Notes under the pieces: generated by a model | Told to the model about the DNA's origin: nothing | What the model saw: only the letters and a program-made list of their open reading frames with translations | Databases searched by the model: none | Shown here: piece by piece, positions 25,845 through 35,414 of the stretch | How positions within the stretch are numbered: the stretch's first letter is position 1 | How the letters are laid out: each line of letters opens with the position of its first letter | Source: an uncultured Bdellovibrionales bacterium | Lineage (GTDB): Bacteria; Bdellovibrionota; Bdellovibrionia; Bdellovibrionales; Bdellovibrionaceae | Reading direction: 5' to 3' | DNA: 64,000 bases | NCBI GenBank assembly: GCA_903926205.1 | Contig: CAIYID010000087.1 | Location: 32,820-96,819 of the forward strand | Translations under genes and position numbers: made by a program

Positions 25845-26598
25845 TCACCGACTTATTTTTGCTATGAATCTTTTGCTCGCAGTCGCGGGGGCACTCCTCT
25901 TGCCGAATCAATCTTATGCTCAGTCAAAATTAATTGATGAGCCGAGATTTTGTCTTGCAAGGCAAATCTATCCCTGTGCGTTCCGTGCGCAGTCATTGGC
26001 TCAAGTGTTGCTATTGAATGATTTTGAAGTGCATCTGAGTCAAGGTGCTTCTTTGCTTTTATATGATGCTAAGCATATGCGTTTGCTCGGTGGACAAATC
26101 TGGATTCGTCGCTCCAAAGAGCTAACGCTGACCACGGGATTTGTTGATTTTAGCTTGAATGGAGATACTTGGGTGGATCGTGTTTCGAGTAAAAAAATTC
26201 TTATTAGAAATTTAAATGGGAGTGTTAGAGTGTCGAGTTCTTTATCAACACTTCAAGAGGTAATCCCTGTTGGTTTTGAAAATTGGTATTCGTTGATCAA
26301 TTCGAAAGTCCATTTAGAGCAAGGGGTTTTGCGTTCGATAGATCCATTGCATTTTTTGCCTGAGTGGTCTGCTATCGCTCAATTACCCAAAACACAGTCT
26401 TTGGATTTATTGAAAACATATAAAGAATACTGGAGTGGAAATGTGGAAGCCTCCTCTCATCTTTATCAGGATGTCGTGAATCGGCATATGGCCTCTTTTC
26501 AACATGAAGAAATATCCAAGAATTTAAAAGAAGAAAGAAAACAGGCTGATGAGGTTAAAATGCGACAGATGTTTCGAGCTCGATTCGAAGATCGATAG
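25834..26598 (+). CDS. Exported FecR-like hypothetical protein
   Basis: 254 residues from a GTG. A signal peptide ends near SYAQS (about residue 30). The body has strand-turn patterns such as VHLSQGASLLLYDAKHMRLLGGQIWIRR and GSVRVSSSLSTLQEVIPVG, which resemble a FecR-type beta-domain that carries a 'read sequence then test amplitude' strand repeat. The C-terminal 60 residues are helical and charged. No sigma factor or anti-sigma partner is adjacent. Coupled to the TPR gene by an 11-bp overlap. Confidence 0.55.
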   Translation: MKSNHRLIFAMNLLLAVAGALLLPNQSYAQSKLIDEPRFCLARQIYPCAFRAQSLAQVLLLNDFEVHLSQGASLLLYDAKHMRLLGGQIWIRRSKELTLTTGFVDFSLNGDTWVDRVSSKKILIRNLNGSVRVSSSLSTLQEVIPVGFENWYSLINSKVHLEQGVLRSIDPLHFLPEWSAIAQLPKTQSLDLLKTYKEYWSGNVEASSHLYQDVVNRHMASFQHEEISKNLKEERKQADEVKMRQMFRARFEDR

Positions 26599-26746
26599 AA
26601 AATTGATAAGGAATAGCGTTAGGACAAGAGTCTTGCTTTTAGAAGAAAATCTCCTCATCTAAAGTCTTGAAAAATTATCCATTGAGTAACTCTGATACAG
26701 AAGACCGAAAGGCCTGTGTTAACCTATAATCAATAGGGAGGACAGG

Positions 26747-28426
26747 ATGTCTTCAATTTCACCTTTCGATCGTAGTAATCAAACGGATGAGGTTCGCCGT
26801 GCCCGCGAAGATTATGAAAACAAAGAAGCTGAAAATACGAAAAAGAAAAACAAGGAAATAAAATCCTTGAATGAGAAGAAAGATCAAGAACTTGATAAAG
26901 TCCGTGATCAATACAATGAACAACTTGAAACTCTTAGAAATCGGCACAATGAACAAATTGATGAACGTGATAAACGTCATGCCGAAGATATTTCTAAAAT
27001 GCGTGATTTGTACGCAGATTCTTTACGAAAAAAATCGACCGATGAGGTTCGGGAGCGCGAGGCTAGTCGGTCGGCTTATGAAGGTGAAATAAAAAAAGAA
27101 AAGGAAATCTCAGAAGAACAGAAATCCGAACAAGAACGGGGATTTAAAAAATCATTATCTGACTTCGACCGAGCCCTTGGAGATAATCAAAATCGCTCCA
27201 TTCGGGTTCAACAGCAGGGTTTGCAGGAACGCTCTGACCATTTGAATAATAAACATGCCGGCGAAATGAAAAGCGTGACTGAAGATCGGGATCGCCGTGT
27301 GGCGGAACTTCGGCACACTTTGGATGATACTAAAATGACTTATGAAGATCTTTTAGTGAAAGAAGCCCGCGATCATCGGGCAGAGTCAGATCGTCGAACT
27401 TCAGCTTTTGAAACAATCTATACTAATCAGGAACATAATAATTCAGAGATGATTTCTAGTCGTGATGCAATTTTGGCTGAATCAAGATTAAGTAATAATC
27501 GAAAAATTGGGGAAAAAATCCAAAACGAAACTGATAAGATGACAGCCTTGCGTGAAAAGTATGCAGATCAAATGGATAATCGAACAGGGGCCATGGTGAG
27601 AGAAGCGCGGGCAGAAGTCTCGCGTGCCAAAAATGATCAAGCCTTAGAATCAGTGACCGGAAAGCGAATGCGAGATCTTGATCATGAGCACTTAGTGAGT
27701 GCTTATCAGGCTCGCGAAGAGGATTTACAGCGCCAAAAAAATGAAGTCTTTGATAAGGCCAATGAAGTAGCCAGAGATCGTATTAGTACTGTTTTAGGGA
27801 AAAATGAAAAGATAATGAATGAAGCCAATCGACGAAATCGTTTGGATCAAAATACTCAAGAAATGAAGTCGCGCGAAGCGTTTGCTCAGCAAGAAAATGT
27901 TCATAAAGATCAAATTCTTTTGACTAATAATCGAGCAGATCAGCGCGTGCACAAAGTTTTAACAGCAACAAATGCGGTTCAGAAGAATATCACTGAGCAA
28001 AATCAGGAAAACTTAGAAAACGTGAAACATAACTATTCTGATAGTTTGCAAAATCAGAGAGAAGCGCAGTTGGAATCAATGAAAACAATTTACTCTCGTA
28101 TGGATCAAAAGTTGCGAGATCTTGAGGCACATCTTCTGAAAAAACATGATGATGCTGTCGAATACTATGAAACAAAGATTGACGAAACTGAAAATCAGCA
28201 TAAAAAAGATACCCAGAGAATGAATCAACTCTTTGAGACGAAATTCAATCAAAGAGAAAAAGCTTTTAAAATGGAAGAAGATTCATTAGAAAAAAAATAC
28301 GAACAAAAAATGGCAATCCAGGACGATGTTCATCAGAAAGATCTGAATCGAATGGAGAAGCGACATCAGGAGCAAGTGCAGTCGATCATCTCTCGAGCGA
28401 CGGCGGCACAGTCCAAGAAAGTGTAG
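26747..28426 (+). CDS. Large charged coiled-coil protein
   Basis: 559 residues without signal peptide or membrane span. It is almost entirely alpha-helical coiled coil with recurring patterns of Glu, Arg, Lys, Asp and Asn, such as RDQYNEQLETLRNRHNEQ and VHQKDLNRMEKRHQEQ. It resembles filament-forming or bundling proteins, and a structural role is inferred. No cysteine is visible. Strong GGGAGGACAGG ribosome-binding site. It ends four bases before pyk and may share its transcript. Confidence 0.65.
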   Translation: MSSISPFDRSNQTDEVRRAREDYENKEAENTKKKNKEIKSLNEKKDQELDKVRDQYNEQLETLRNRHNEQIDERDKRHAEDISKMRDLYADSLRKKSTDEVREREASRSAYEGEIKKEKEISEEQKSEQERGFKKSLSDFDRALGDNQNRSIRVQQQGLQERSDHLNNKHAGEMKSVTEDRDRRVAELRHTLDDTKMTYEDLLVKEARDHRAESDRRTSAFETIYTNQEHNNSEMISSRDAILAESRLSNNRKIGEKIQNETDKMTALREKYADQMDNRTGAMVREARAEVSRAKNDQALESVTGKRMRDLDHEHLVSAYQAREEDLQRQKNEVFDKANEVARDRISTVLGKNEKIMNEANRRNRLDQNTQEMKSREAFAQQENVHKDQILLTNNRADQRVHKVLTATNAVQKNITEQNQENLENVKHNYSDSLQNQREAQLESMKTIYSRMDQKLRDLEAHLLKKHDDAVEYYETKIDETENQHKKDTQRMNQLFETKFNQREKAFKMEEDSLEKKYEQKMAIQDDVHQKDLNRMEKRHQEQVQSIISRATAAQSKKV

Positions 28427-28430
28427 AAAA

Positions 28431-29915
28431 ATGTTAGTTGACCGCCGTGTGAAAATTGTTGCGACCATTGGACCTGCTACTAAAAATGAAAAAAACCTCG
28501 CAAAGGCCATCCAGGCCGGAATGAATGTGGCGCGGTTGAATTTTAGTCATGGGTCTCATGAAGATCATCTCAGTTCAATTCAGATCATTCGTCGGTTATC
28601 TAAGGACATGCAAGCTCCTGTAACTATTTTGCAGGATCTTCAGGGTCCTAAAATTCGAGTTGGAAAATTTGAGAACGGTTTTATAGAACTCACTGAAGGT
28701 GAAAAAGTTGTTATAACAATGAAACCTGTTTTAGGAAAACCGGGCTTAATTCCCAGCGATTTTCCTGAGTTGGCTCAAAGTGTGCAGCCTGGTACAAAAA
28801 TTCTTTTAGATGATGGTTTGCTTGAGTTAAAAGTGCTCGCTTTGCGTAAAGATGAACTTGAGTGTGAAGTGATTTACGGTGGCATTCTGAAAGACCGCAA
28901 AGGCATGAATTGTCCTGGCGTGACCTTGCAGGTAGATGCTTTGACTAAAAAGGACCTTGAAGATTTAGAATTTGGTTTGCAGAACGGTGTCGATTATGTG
29001 GCCTTGAGCTTTGTTCGTTACGGAAAAGACATTCGTCGCTTAAGAGAAATCATTGATGCTAAAAATCCGAACACACGCATTTGTGCAAAGATTGAGATGG
29101 TTGAAGCGATTGATAATTTGGAAGAAATTGTGCGACTTTCAGACGCGGTGATGGTGGCGCGTGGAGATTTAGCCGTAGAAATCGGACAAAGTCGTCTTCC
29201 TGGCGTGCAAAAACAAATTATTCGTTTAGCTAATCAATTAAACAAACCTGTGATAACAGCGACGCAAATGCTTGATTCAATGGTTGAAAATCCACGACCA
29301 ACTCGAGCTGAAATTACAGATGTAGCTAATGCCGTTTTGGATGGTTCAGATGCTTTGATGCTGTCTGCAGAGACGGCGAGTGGAAAATACCCATTTAAAT
29401 GCATTCGTACGATGCATGAGATTATTCGAGAAGTTGAACTGAATAACGAACATTATTATAAAATCTCTTTGGATAATGAATTTTTGGGAGTGGCCGGTGC
29501 TGTAGGCGCTAGTGCGAGTTTAAGCGCACTGAAGCTGGATGCCAAAGTGATCGTGTGTTTAACGACTTCGGGGAAAACAGCGAATATTATTTCTGGATTC
29601 CGTCCGAAAGCACGAATCATTGCGGTGACTGATAATTTTTCTACTTTGAATCGTCTTGAAATTCTTTGGGGACTTCAAACGTTGAATATTAAGCCTTATC
29701 AAAAAATTGAAGATGTTGTGAGTCAGGTGGAAGAACGTCTGATTCAGTACGGTTTAGCAAAAACAGGGGATAAAATTGTTTTGACTCTTGGACAACCTAT
29801 TTTGGATGGAGCTAAGACAAACACTCTTTATATATTCACTCTTGGTGGTGAGGGGTTAACAAGGCTCTCTGAGGCCGAGATTCCGCTTCGTTGTCGTCAA
29901 GAGATGGAATTCTAG
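28431..29915 (+). CDS. pyk: Pyruvate kinase
   Basis: 494 residues. Signature motifs are VKIVATIGPATKN, MNVARLNFSHGSHEDH (about 28-43), the ICAKIEMVEAIDNLEEI active site with the catalytic Lys, and MVARGDLAVEIG. The C-terminal allosteric domain includes CLTTSGKTANIISGFRPKA. It makes ATP and pyruvate from phosphoenolpyruvate in glycolysis. It follows the coiled-coil gene by four bases with only a weak ribosome-binding site. Confidence 0.97.
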   Translation: MLVDRRVKIVATIGPATKNEKNLAKAIQAGMNVARLNFSHGSHEDHLSSIQIIRRLSKDMQAPVTILQDLQGPKIRVGKFENGFIELTEGEKVVITMKPVLGKPGLIPSDFPELAQSVQPGTKILLDDGLLELKVLALRKDELECEVIYGGILKDRKGMNCPGVTLQVDALTKKDLEDLEFGLQNGVDYVALSFVRYGKDIRRLREIIDAKNPNTRICAKIEMVEAIDNLEEIVRLSDAVMVARGDLAVEIGQSRLPGVQKQIIRLANQLNKPVITATQMLDSMVENPRPTRAEITDVANAVLDGSDALMLSAETASGKYPFKCIRTMHEIIREVELNNEHYYKISLDNEFLGVAGAVGASASLSALKLDAKVIVCLTTSGKTANIISGFRPKARIIAVTDNFSTLNRLEILWGLQTLNIKPYQKIEDVVSQVEERLIQYGLAKTGDKIVLTLGQPILDGAKTNTLYIFTLGGEGLTRLSEAEIPLRCRQEMEF

Positions 29916-29956
29916 GATATTAATTCAAGGCCGCCGAAGGCTTTACAGTCACAGAT

Positions 29957-30952
29957 TTAATTTTCACCGGCAGTTTCTTTTGATGCTTTTTTGAGAGCAT
30001 AAATGAGCTGCCAAAAAGAAATTGTTTTTTTCAATTCTGCGACATTAGTCATCGCAGTAAGGATTTCTCCTTCAGAGGTTTTTTCGCTGAGAATTCCTAA
30101 AACGACCAAAGCTTCCAGTCCTTCCGTTTTCACTGTGAAGCCGGTTTCGGCGGTAGAGTCGGCTTGGATTTGGGTGAGATTAAGCTTAACCTCCCCTTTT
30201 CCGCTAACGGGTAATTTTTTTGCAAAGTGAAGCACGGAAGAAAGAATCGGAATTTGTTCTTCCCTGAGAGTGATTCGGTCTCGTTCATTTTTTGAAAGCC
30301 AGTCATTGTACCATTCTGTGAATTGAAATAAAAAATCGATATTCTTTACAAAAATTTGCTGTGTGCCTTCTCCAAGTTCTTCCGTTTTCATGTGACCAAG
30401 TTCAGCTAAAATGCTGATTAATTTTTGCATTTTATTTGGAGCTTCAAGAAACACTTGAATAGTGAAATTGCGCAAAGTGCTAAACGGAACTAGAAGCTCA
30501 TCACCAGATTTTTCACCGTAACGAAGGGAAATGAAACTTAAAATAGCCATCAGTTTTGAAATGGTGTGAGGAGGGAAAGTCTCTTCATCGTCACCGGTTT
30601 TTTCTAAGGCCTTAATCCTCATGTTCGCTGTGCGTAAGTGATCATTCACGGTTCTCATGATCGCCTTCACCCATTCAGGAAATTGTGAAAACTGGGCATG
30701 CAATGCTTTGTAAGGGAGAGCTATAACTTCAGTGTCTTTTAAGGCTTTAACGCTAGCACTTCGCGCTTTTTGATCGAAGAAGGCCATTTCACCCACCATA
30801 GAGCCTGGTCCAATTTCGGCGAGCACTATTTCAGAATTCTGTTTGGTTTTAGTGACCGCTAACTTTCCACTTTTAACCACATACATCGCATCAGGAGCGT
30901 CACCGTCCCTAAATAGGTATTGTCCTTGAGGAATTTTTTTTGTTCCTGACAT
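29957..30952 (-). CDS. Cyclic-nucleotide-binding domain protein
   Basis: 331 residues. An N-terminal cNMP-binding domain (about 5-125) carries GSMVGEMAFFDQKARSASV, the phosphate-binding cassette with the GE and RSA residues needed for cAMP or cGMP. No helix-turn-helix of Crp type is recognised after it; the C-terminal 200 residues are an unrecognised mixed domain. It is therefore probably an effector rather than a classical regulator. The -10 box sits right in front of the ATG, so the mRNA may be leaderless. Confidence 0.8.
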   Translation of the reverse strand: MSGTKKIPQGQYLFRDGDAPDAMYVVKSGKLAVTKTKQNSEIVLAEIGPGSMVGEMAFFDQKARSASVKALKDTEVIALPYKALHAQFSQFPEWVKAIMRTVNDHLRTANMRIKALEKTGDDEETFPPHTISKLMAILSFISLRYGEKSGDELLVPFSTLRNFTIQVFLEAPNKMQKLISILAELGHMKTEELGEGTQQIFVKNIDFLFQFTEWYNDWLSKNERDRITLREEQIPILSSVLHFAKKLPVSGKGEVKLNLTQIQADSTAETGFTVKTEGLEALVVLGILSEKTSEGEILTAMTNVAELKKTISFWQLIYALKKASKETAGEN

Positions 30953-30960
30953 TCAACGAC

Positions 30961-30990
30961 ATTATAACGAAACTTGAGCCTCGAAGTCTA
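30961..30990 (-). promoter_or_regulatory. Promoter of the cNMP-binding gene, leaderless layout
   Basis: A perfect TATAAT (30961-30966, minus strand) with a TAGACT -35 (30985-30990) at 18 bp. The expected start of transcription is near 30954, within a few bases of the ATG at 30952. No Shine-Dalgarno sequence is visible. Confidence 0.55.
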
Positions 30991-31012
30991 ATGTCGTCGA
31001 ATGATGGTCTAG

Positions 31013-32188
31013 TTAGATTCTTTCTATGATCATCGCAAAGGCTTCGCCACCGCCAATGCACAGGGTCGCTAGACCATATCGTTTATTGTGAGTCTGTAAT
31101 TCATGAACCAAGGTGGTTAGAATTCGTGCGCCGGAGGCTCCAATCGGGTGACCAATCGCAACGGCTCCGCCGTGAGGATTCACCCGGTCTGCAGGTATTT
31201 CTAATTCGCGGATGGCGACTTGGGTAACGACGCTGAAAGCCTCATTGATTTCCCAAAAGTCGATATCAGAAACTTTTAAGTTGGCTTTATTCAACGCGGC
31301 TTTGATCGCACCGACAGGGGCTGTTGTGAACCATTTAGGGTCTTGGGCAAAAGAGCCCGACGATATAATCTTAGCCAGGCCTTTGATTCCCCTTTTTTTG
31401 GCTTCGCTTTCAGACATTAAAACCAGAGCCGCGGCTCCATCGTTTAATTTAGAAGCATTAGCAGCTGTGATGGTTCCCGCTTTATCAAAGGCAGGTTTCA
31501 GAGAAGTCATTTTTTCAAAGTTCGCTTTTCCAGGCTCTTCATCAACACTGAAAAGCACCGTGCCTTTTCGGTCTTGAATTTCTACAGGAGTGATTTCATT
31601 TTTGAAATAACCCTTTGTCTGAGCGTCTGTGGCCTTGATATATGAATTTTTTGCGAAGGCGTCTTGGTCTTCTCTCGTGAAAAGTTTTTCTTTTACGCAA
31701 AGTTCAGCTGCGCTGCCCATATGCCAATTGCTATAGGGATCCCATAAACCATCTTTAACCATTGAATCCGCAACCGTGGCATTTCCCATGCGGAAGCCAT
31801 TGCGGGAATTTTCCAACAAGTGGGGAGCTAAAGACATATTTTCTTGTCCCCCAGCAACCACGATTTTTGATTCTCCGAGCTGAATGGAGTTAGCCCCTAG
31901 CATAACAGCCTTGAGGCCAGAGCCACAAACCTTGTTAATAGTGAGGCAAACAGTTGACTCTTTAAGTCCAGCACCAAGAGCGGCTTGGCGCGCGGGAGCT
32001 TGTCCGACTCCTGCGGTGAGAACTTCACCCATGATGCATTCTTCAACATCACTTGGGCTGATTCCTGCTTCTTTAACAGCCGCTGAAATAGCGAGGGCTC
32101 CTAACTTGGGAGCCGGAATTTGAGCTAAAGCGCCTTGAAATGAGGCTACGGGTGTTCGTTTTGCTGAAACAATAATGACATTTTCCAT
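31013..32188 (-). CDS. Acetyl-CoA acetyltransferase (thiolase)
   Basis: 391 residues. Thiolase residues are clear: the nucleophilic Cys in NKVCGSGLKAV (about 86-96), GGQENMS, the catalytic His in NPHGGAVAIGHPIGASGARI and the final Cys in LCIGGGEAFAMI. It condenses two acetyl-CoA or performs the reverse cleavage of acyl chains. No partner beta-oxidation genes lie nearby, so a biosynthetic AtoB/PhaA-type role or short-chain degradation are equally possible. GAGGAG ribosome-binding site. Confidence 0.93.
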   Translation of the reverse strand: MENVIIVSAKRTPVASFQGALAQIPAPKLGALAISAAVKEAGISPSDVEECIMGEVLTAGVGQAPARQAALGAGLKESTVCLTINKVCGSGLKAVMLGANSIQLGESKIVVAGGQENMSLAPHLLENSRNGFRMGNATVADSMVKDGLWDPYSNWHMGSAAELCVKEKLFTREDQDAFAKNSYIKATDAQTKGYFKNEITPVEIQDRKGTVLFSVDEEPGKANFEKMTSLKPAFDKAGTITAANASKLNDGAAALVLMSESEAKKRGIKGLAKIISSGSFAQDPKWFTTAPVGAIKAALNKANLKVSDIDFWEINEAFSVVTQVAIRELEIPADRVNPHGGAVAIGHPIGASGARILTTLVHELQTHNKRYGLATLCIGGGEAFAMIIERI

Positions 32189-32264
32189 GAATACTCCTCG
32201 TCATTGAATTTAAGATGTTGAATCAAAGCAGAGTTTTCCCGTATTTTCAAATGCGAGGATAATT

Positions 32265-33275
32265 ATGAAACAGCATATTATATTTTTTACGGGCGTCCTT
32301 TTTGTATTCTTTGGGCTAAGAGCTAGCGCTCTTCAACAAGAATTTAATGTTAATGAAGGGGCTCATCTTTTAATTTCCAGCGAAGAAGCGACGATCACCT
32401 TGACAGGTGGCACTCAGTCTTCTCTGAAAGTGATCATAGACCCTGCCAGTGAAGCTTATCTTGATGTGGTTACAAGCTCCGAATCTGGAGGGGGAGAGTT
32501 TATTCAGATTCGAGATAAAATATCCCGGCCGAAAATTCATTCAAATGGGAAGCTGACTGAGTCCAAATTTGATGTGAAAAATCATGTAAAAATTGAAATT
32601 TCTGGGCATTCAATTCCTTCTGAAATTCATTTGCGTGAAGGACAAGTGACTGTGCAAAAATGGCAAAAGGAATTTTATGTTCATGTTCAAAAAGGTAAAA
32701 TTTTATCTCGAGAAAACGCCAATCTTCTTGTTGTTCATATGCAAAAAGGGGAGGTGACAGTGACTGATCACCAAGGGAAATTAATCATTGATAATTTTCA
32801 GGCGAACACCTCTCTAAAAGAGATAAAAGGGGATGTCGAACTTCAAAGTTTTATGGGTGATTTGACTATGGAAAAATTGAACGGATCGATTTCTGTGAAT
32901 GCCAATCATGGTAGTATTAAAGTGCTTCGTGGGACAGGTTCTCTCCAATTTGAATTGCAAAAAGCAACATTGACTTCGACCCAGTTTGAAGGACGAGTGG
33001 AAGGTCAATCTCAAGAGGGGAGTATTAATATTCAAGCGGGAAAAGAGCCGGATATAATTGTGAAAAGCCAGGCAGGTAAAATTAATATTTCAACAATGTT
33101 AAACTCCGGAGCTTTACTTAACCTCTCCTCTTCTGAGGGAGACGTTATTGTCCCGTCATATTTGAAGGTGAGTCGAGATGGTTCCGTTCGTAGTTTGCGC
33201 GGTCGATTGAAAGGTGAACTTCAAAAAGGGTCTATTTTTGTGCGTTCTTCAGAAGGTAATATTGTCGTTAAGTAG
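32265..33275 (+). CDS. Exported DUF4097-like beta-helix protein
   Basis: 336 residues with a signal peptide (about 1-24, ending near ASA). The body has regular short strands with glycine-spaced turns (KGDVELQSFMGDLTMEKLNG, EGRVEGQSQEGSINIQAGKE), the pattern of DUF4097-type right-handed beta-helices, and it ends in a similar GNIVVK strand. Exported adhesin-like or envelope function is inferred. No anti-sigma partner is adjacent. GAGGAT ribosome-binding site. Confidence 0.6.
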   Translation: MKQHIIFFTGVLFVFFGLRASALQQEFNVNEGAHLLISSEEATITLTGGTQSSLKVIIDPASEAYLDVVTSSESGGGEFIQIRDKISRPKIHSNGKLTESKFDVKNHVKIEISGHSIPSEIHLREGQVTVQKWQKEFYVHVQKGKILSRENANLLVVHMQKGEVTVTDHQGKLIIDNFQANTSLKEIKGDVELQSFMGDLTMEKLNGSISVNANHGSIKVLRGTGSLQFELQKATLTSTQFEGRVEGQSQEGSINIQAGKEPDIIVKSQAGKINISTMLNSGALLNLSSSEGDVIVPSYLKVSRDGSVRSLRGRLKGELQKGSIFVRSSEGNIVVK

Positions 33276-33324
33276 TGAACAAGTGCTTGACAGAAATTTA
33301 GATTTCGTTCAACGATGATCGCCT

Positions 33325-34059
33325 ATGGCAAAAAAACCAGTAAAAAAGACAGTTTCAAACGAAAAATTATCAGCGAAAGAGTCTGATAAAGTTAAATCAA
33401 AACAAAAGCTTAACGCCAAGCATGATGATAATGATAACGCAACGGTTCAGGCTGTTAAAAAAGCCAAGCCAGGGCTCACAAAAAAAGCAAAACAGGCAAA
33501 AAAACAAAATGATGCAGAGCTTGATGATGAGCTTTTGACGGATGAAGTCGAAGCAACGGAAGAAATTCCTGACTTGGCTGATTTTGATGAAGATGAATCC
33601 GCCGAAGACGAAGAAGAAGAAGAAATCGAAACTGACGATGAAGACCTGGAAGGTTCTTCTAGCAGTGGAGCTTCTGGTGATGATGAGGAAGTGATCTTGA
33701 CAGATGCAGAGGGTCGTCGGCTCTGTCGAGTTCGTGAATGCGATCAAGCCGCCGCTGTAGAAACCTATTGTCGATTTCATTATTTGCAAAATTGGAAACG
33801 TATTCAAGTTCGACGTAAAATATTAGCAGATGGTAAACTAGGACGCTATGTTGAGGAACTCACAAGTCGTTATCCAGATAAATTTTTAGAAATGATTCGC
33901 AAAGATTTACGTACTGAAAAAGACTTTCTTGCTTCGATTGCTGAGCTGGAAATTGACGAAAGTGCTGTTGATAATGAATTTGAAGATGAAAATCAGAATT
34001 TCATTGATGAAGTTCGTGGTGTTACTGAAACAAATATCTCAGACGATGAAGAATTTTAA
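33325..34059 (+). CDS. Lys-rich/acidic protein with a C4-like zinc motif
   Basis: 244 residues. The N-terminus (about 1-60) is very Lys-rich and the centre (about 65-120) is Glu/Asp-rich, both probably disordered. The C-terminal domain (about 130-215) has CRVRECDQAAAVETYCRFH, a Cys-x4-Cys-x8-Cys-x2-His arrangement that could bind zinc, then a helical region (YVEELTSRYPDKFLEMIRKD). No family recognised. It is followed six bases later by the degenerate HD-GYP gene. Possibly nucleic-acid or RNA-polymerase associated. Confidence 0.6.
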   Translation: MAKKPVKKTVSNEKLSAKESDKVKSKQKLNAKHDDNDNATVQAVKKAKPGLTKKAKQAKKQNDAELDDELLTDEVEATEEIPDLADFDEDESAEDEEEEEIETDDEDLEGSSSSGASGDDEEVILTDAEGRRLCRVRECDQAAAVETYCRFHYLQNWKRIQVRRKILADGKLGRYVEELTSRYPDKFLEMIRKDLRTEKDFLASIAELEIDESAVDNEFEDENQNFIDEVRGVTETNISDDEEF

Positions 34060-34064
34060 CTCTG

Positions 34065-35414
34065 ATGGTTGCGGAATCTCTGATTGCAGTTATTTCCTCA
34101 GATCTAAAATTTAGAGAAAGAGCTAACGCCATTGCGGAGCTCTTTAAAATAAAAATTAAATACTACGACAGTGTTGATAAGTTTTCAAATAGCCGAGATG
34201 AAGTTAAAGATGCCGTTTTTGTTTTAGTTTCCGCCGTCAACGCAAAAGAGGTCAGCGAAACGGCAGGTCTTGTCCAAGTGGCTAAAGTCACCTCTCCTCA
34301 GGCCAATATAGCGGTTGTCGCTCATAAAAAAGTCGACACTGCTGCCGCGGAAATAATTAAAACATCTGGGGCTTCCATCGTGATGCTCGAAAATGAATAT
34401 TTTGAGAATTCGAAGATTGAATTAGTGGTCTCCCGAAAACTTTATGGTGAATGGATAGTTGTCAAGACAGCTGATTTGGTGAAGGATCGACCGATTAATT
34501 TTACACTTTATCATCTGATGCCATTGAATGGTCGTTTTTTGGCGATCTTGCAAAAGGGAAAAATTCTCGATGAGACTCACTTGAAGAGTTTCGACTCAGT
34601 GGGTGAGCTCTATATCAAGAAAGAAGACTTAGAAAATTACAAAAAATATTTAATAGAAAGTAATGATGTTTCCGCCGAAGGCTTGAAACGTCGATGCCGA
34701 GCTGTCTATTTGAGTTTTGTGGATAGCTATAAAAATCTTGCGATGTTACTCACTGATCAGAGCGAAGCAGCGAGTTTCGATACTGGTCGTGAACTTTTTC
34801 AGCAGTTGACTCAAATGGCAGAGGAATTGATAGCCAGTTTGAATCGCCTGCGAGAGCCTTGGTTAGTGATCAATAACTCCGGTGTTGAGGATTTTACGGC
34901 TATAGATCGGGCGCCTGCTATTTCTAGCTATGCCGGAATGTTTAGTATGGAATTAGAAATTGGTGAACCTGAAGAAGTGATGATTGCCGCCCTGATTGCG
35001 GACATTGGACTTTTAGATCTCTCACCAGCTGGCGTTCTTGCGGTGAAAGAAGGAAACTTTGCGGCTCTCAATGAGGTTGATGCTCGTATTTATAAGCAAC
35101 ATTCTCTCATCAGTGTGAATAAAGCTCTTTCTAGAAAAGTTCCAATTCCAGAAAACGTGAAAAATATCATTCTTTGTTCACACGAAAGAGTAGATAAAAA
35201 GGGTTTTCCTAATCAAATCGGGTTAGAGAAAATTCCGAAAGAGTCTTTTTTGGTGCATTTTTCAGAAATATTGGACCAGTTAACTGTGCTGAGATTTGGA
35301 AAAACGCGTTTTACGCCTGAAGAAGCTCGCCAGATAGTGCTCCAGCAAGAAAACACAGGAGGGGCATTCCCTCCTGATATGTTAGCTCAAATTTCAAAAA
35401 TGATGACTAGTTAG
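34065..35414 (+). CDS. Degenerate HD-GYP-like signalling protein
   Basis: 449 residues. The N-terminal about 125 residues look like a degraded receiver domain (LIAVISSDLKFRERANAIAE). The C-terminal part (about 215-440) is HD-GYP-like but has lost key ligands: where the HD motif is expected it reads ADIGLL, and the HHExxDGxGYP motif reads SHERVDKKGFP. It is therefore unlikely to hydrolyse c-di-GMP and more likely to bind a partner. It overlaps the convergent cheX gene by 4 bp. Confidence 0.72.
   Translation: MVAESLIAVISSDLKFRERANAIAELFKIKIKYYDSVDKFSNSRDEVKDAVFVLVSAVNAKEVSETAGLVQVAKVTSPQANIAVVAHKKVDTAAAEIIKTSGASIVMLENEYFENSKIELVVSRKLYGEWIVVKTADLVKDRPINFTLYHLMPLNGRFLAILQKGKILDETHLKSFDSVGELYIKKEDLENYKKYLIESNDVSAEGLKRRCRAVYLSFVDSYKNLAMLLTDQSEAASFDTGRELFQQLTQMAEELIASLNRLREPWLVINNSGVEDFTAIDRAPAISSYAGMFSMELEIGEPEEVMIAALIADIGLLDLSPAGVLAVKEGNFAALNEVDARIYKQHSLISVNKALSRKVPIPENVKNIILCSHERVDKKGFPNQIGLEKIPKESFLVHFSEILDQLTVLRFGKTRFTPEEARQIVLQQENTGGAFPPDMLAQISKMMTS

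Noticed and set aside
29930..29956. Possible bidirectional terminator between pyk and the cNMP-binding gene.
   Set aside because: The stem is interrupted by a bulge and lacks a T-run.
33287..33292. TTGACA upstream of the zinc-motif gene.
   Set aside because: No acceptable -10 box is found at 16-18 bp.
33397..33807. A 136-residue minus-strand ORF.
   Set aside because: Its poly-Phe composition is the antisense of an acidic Glu/Asp run.
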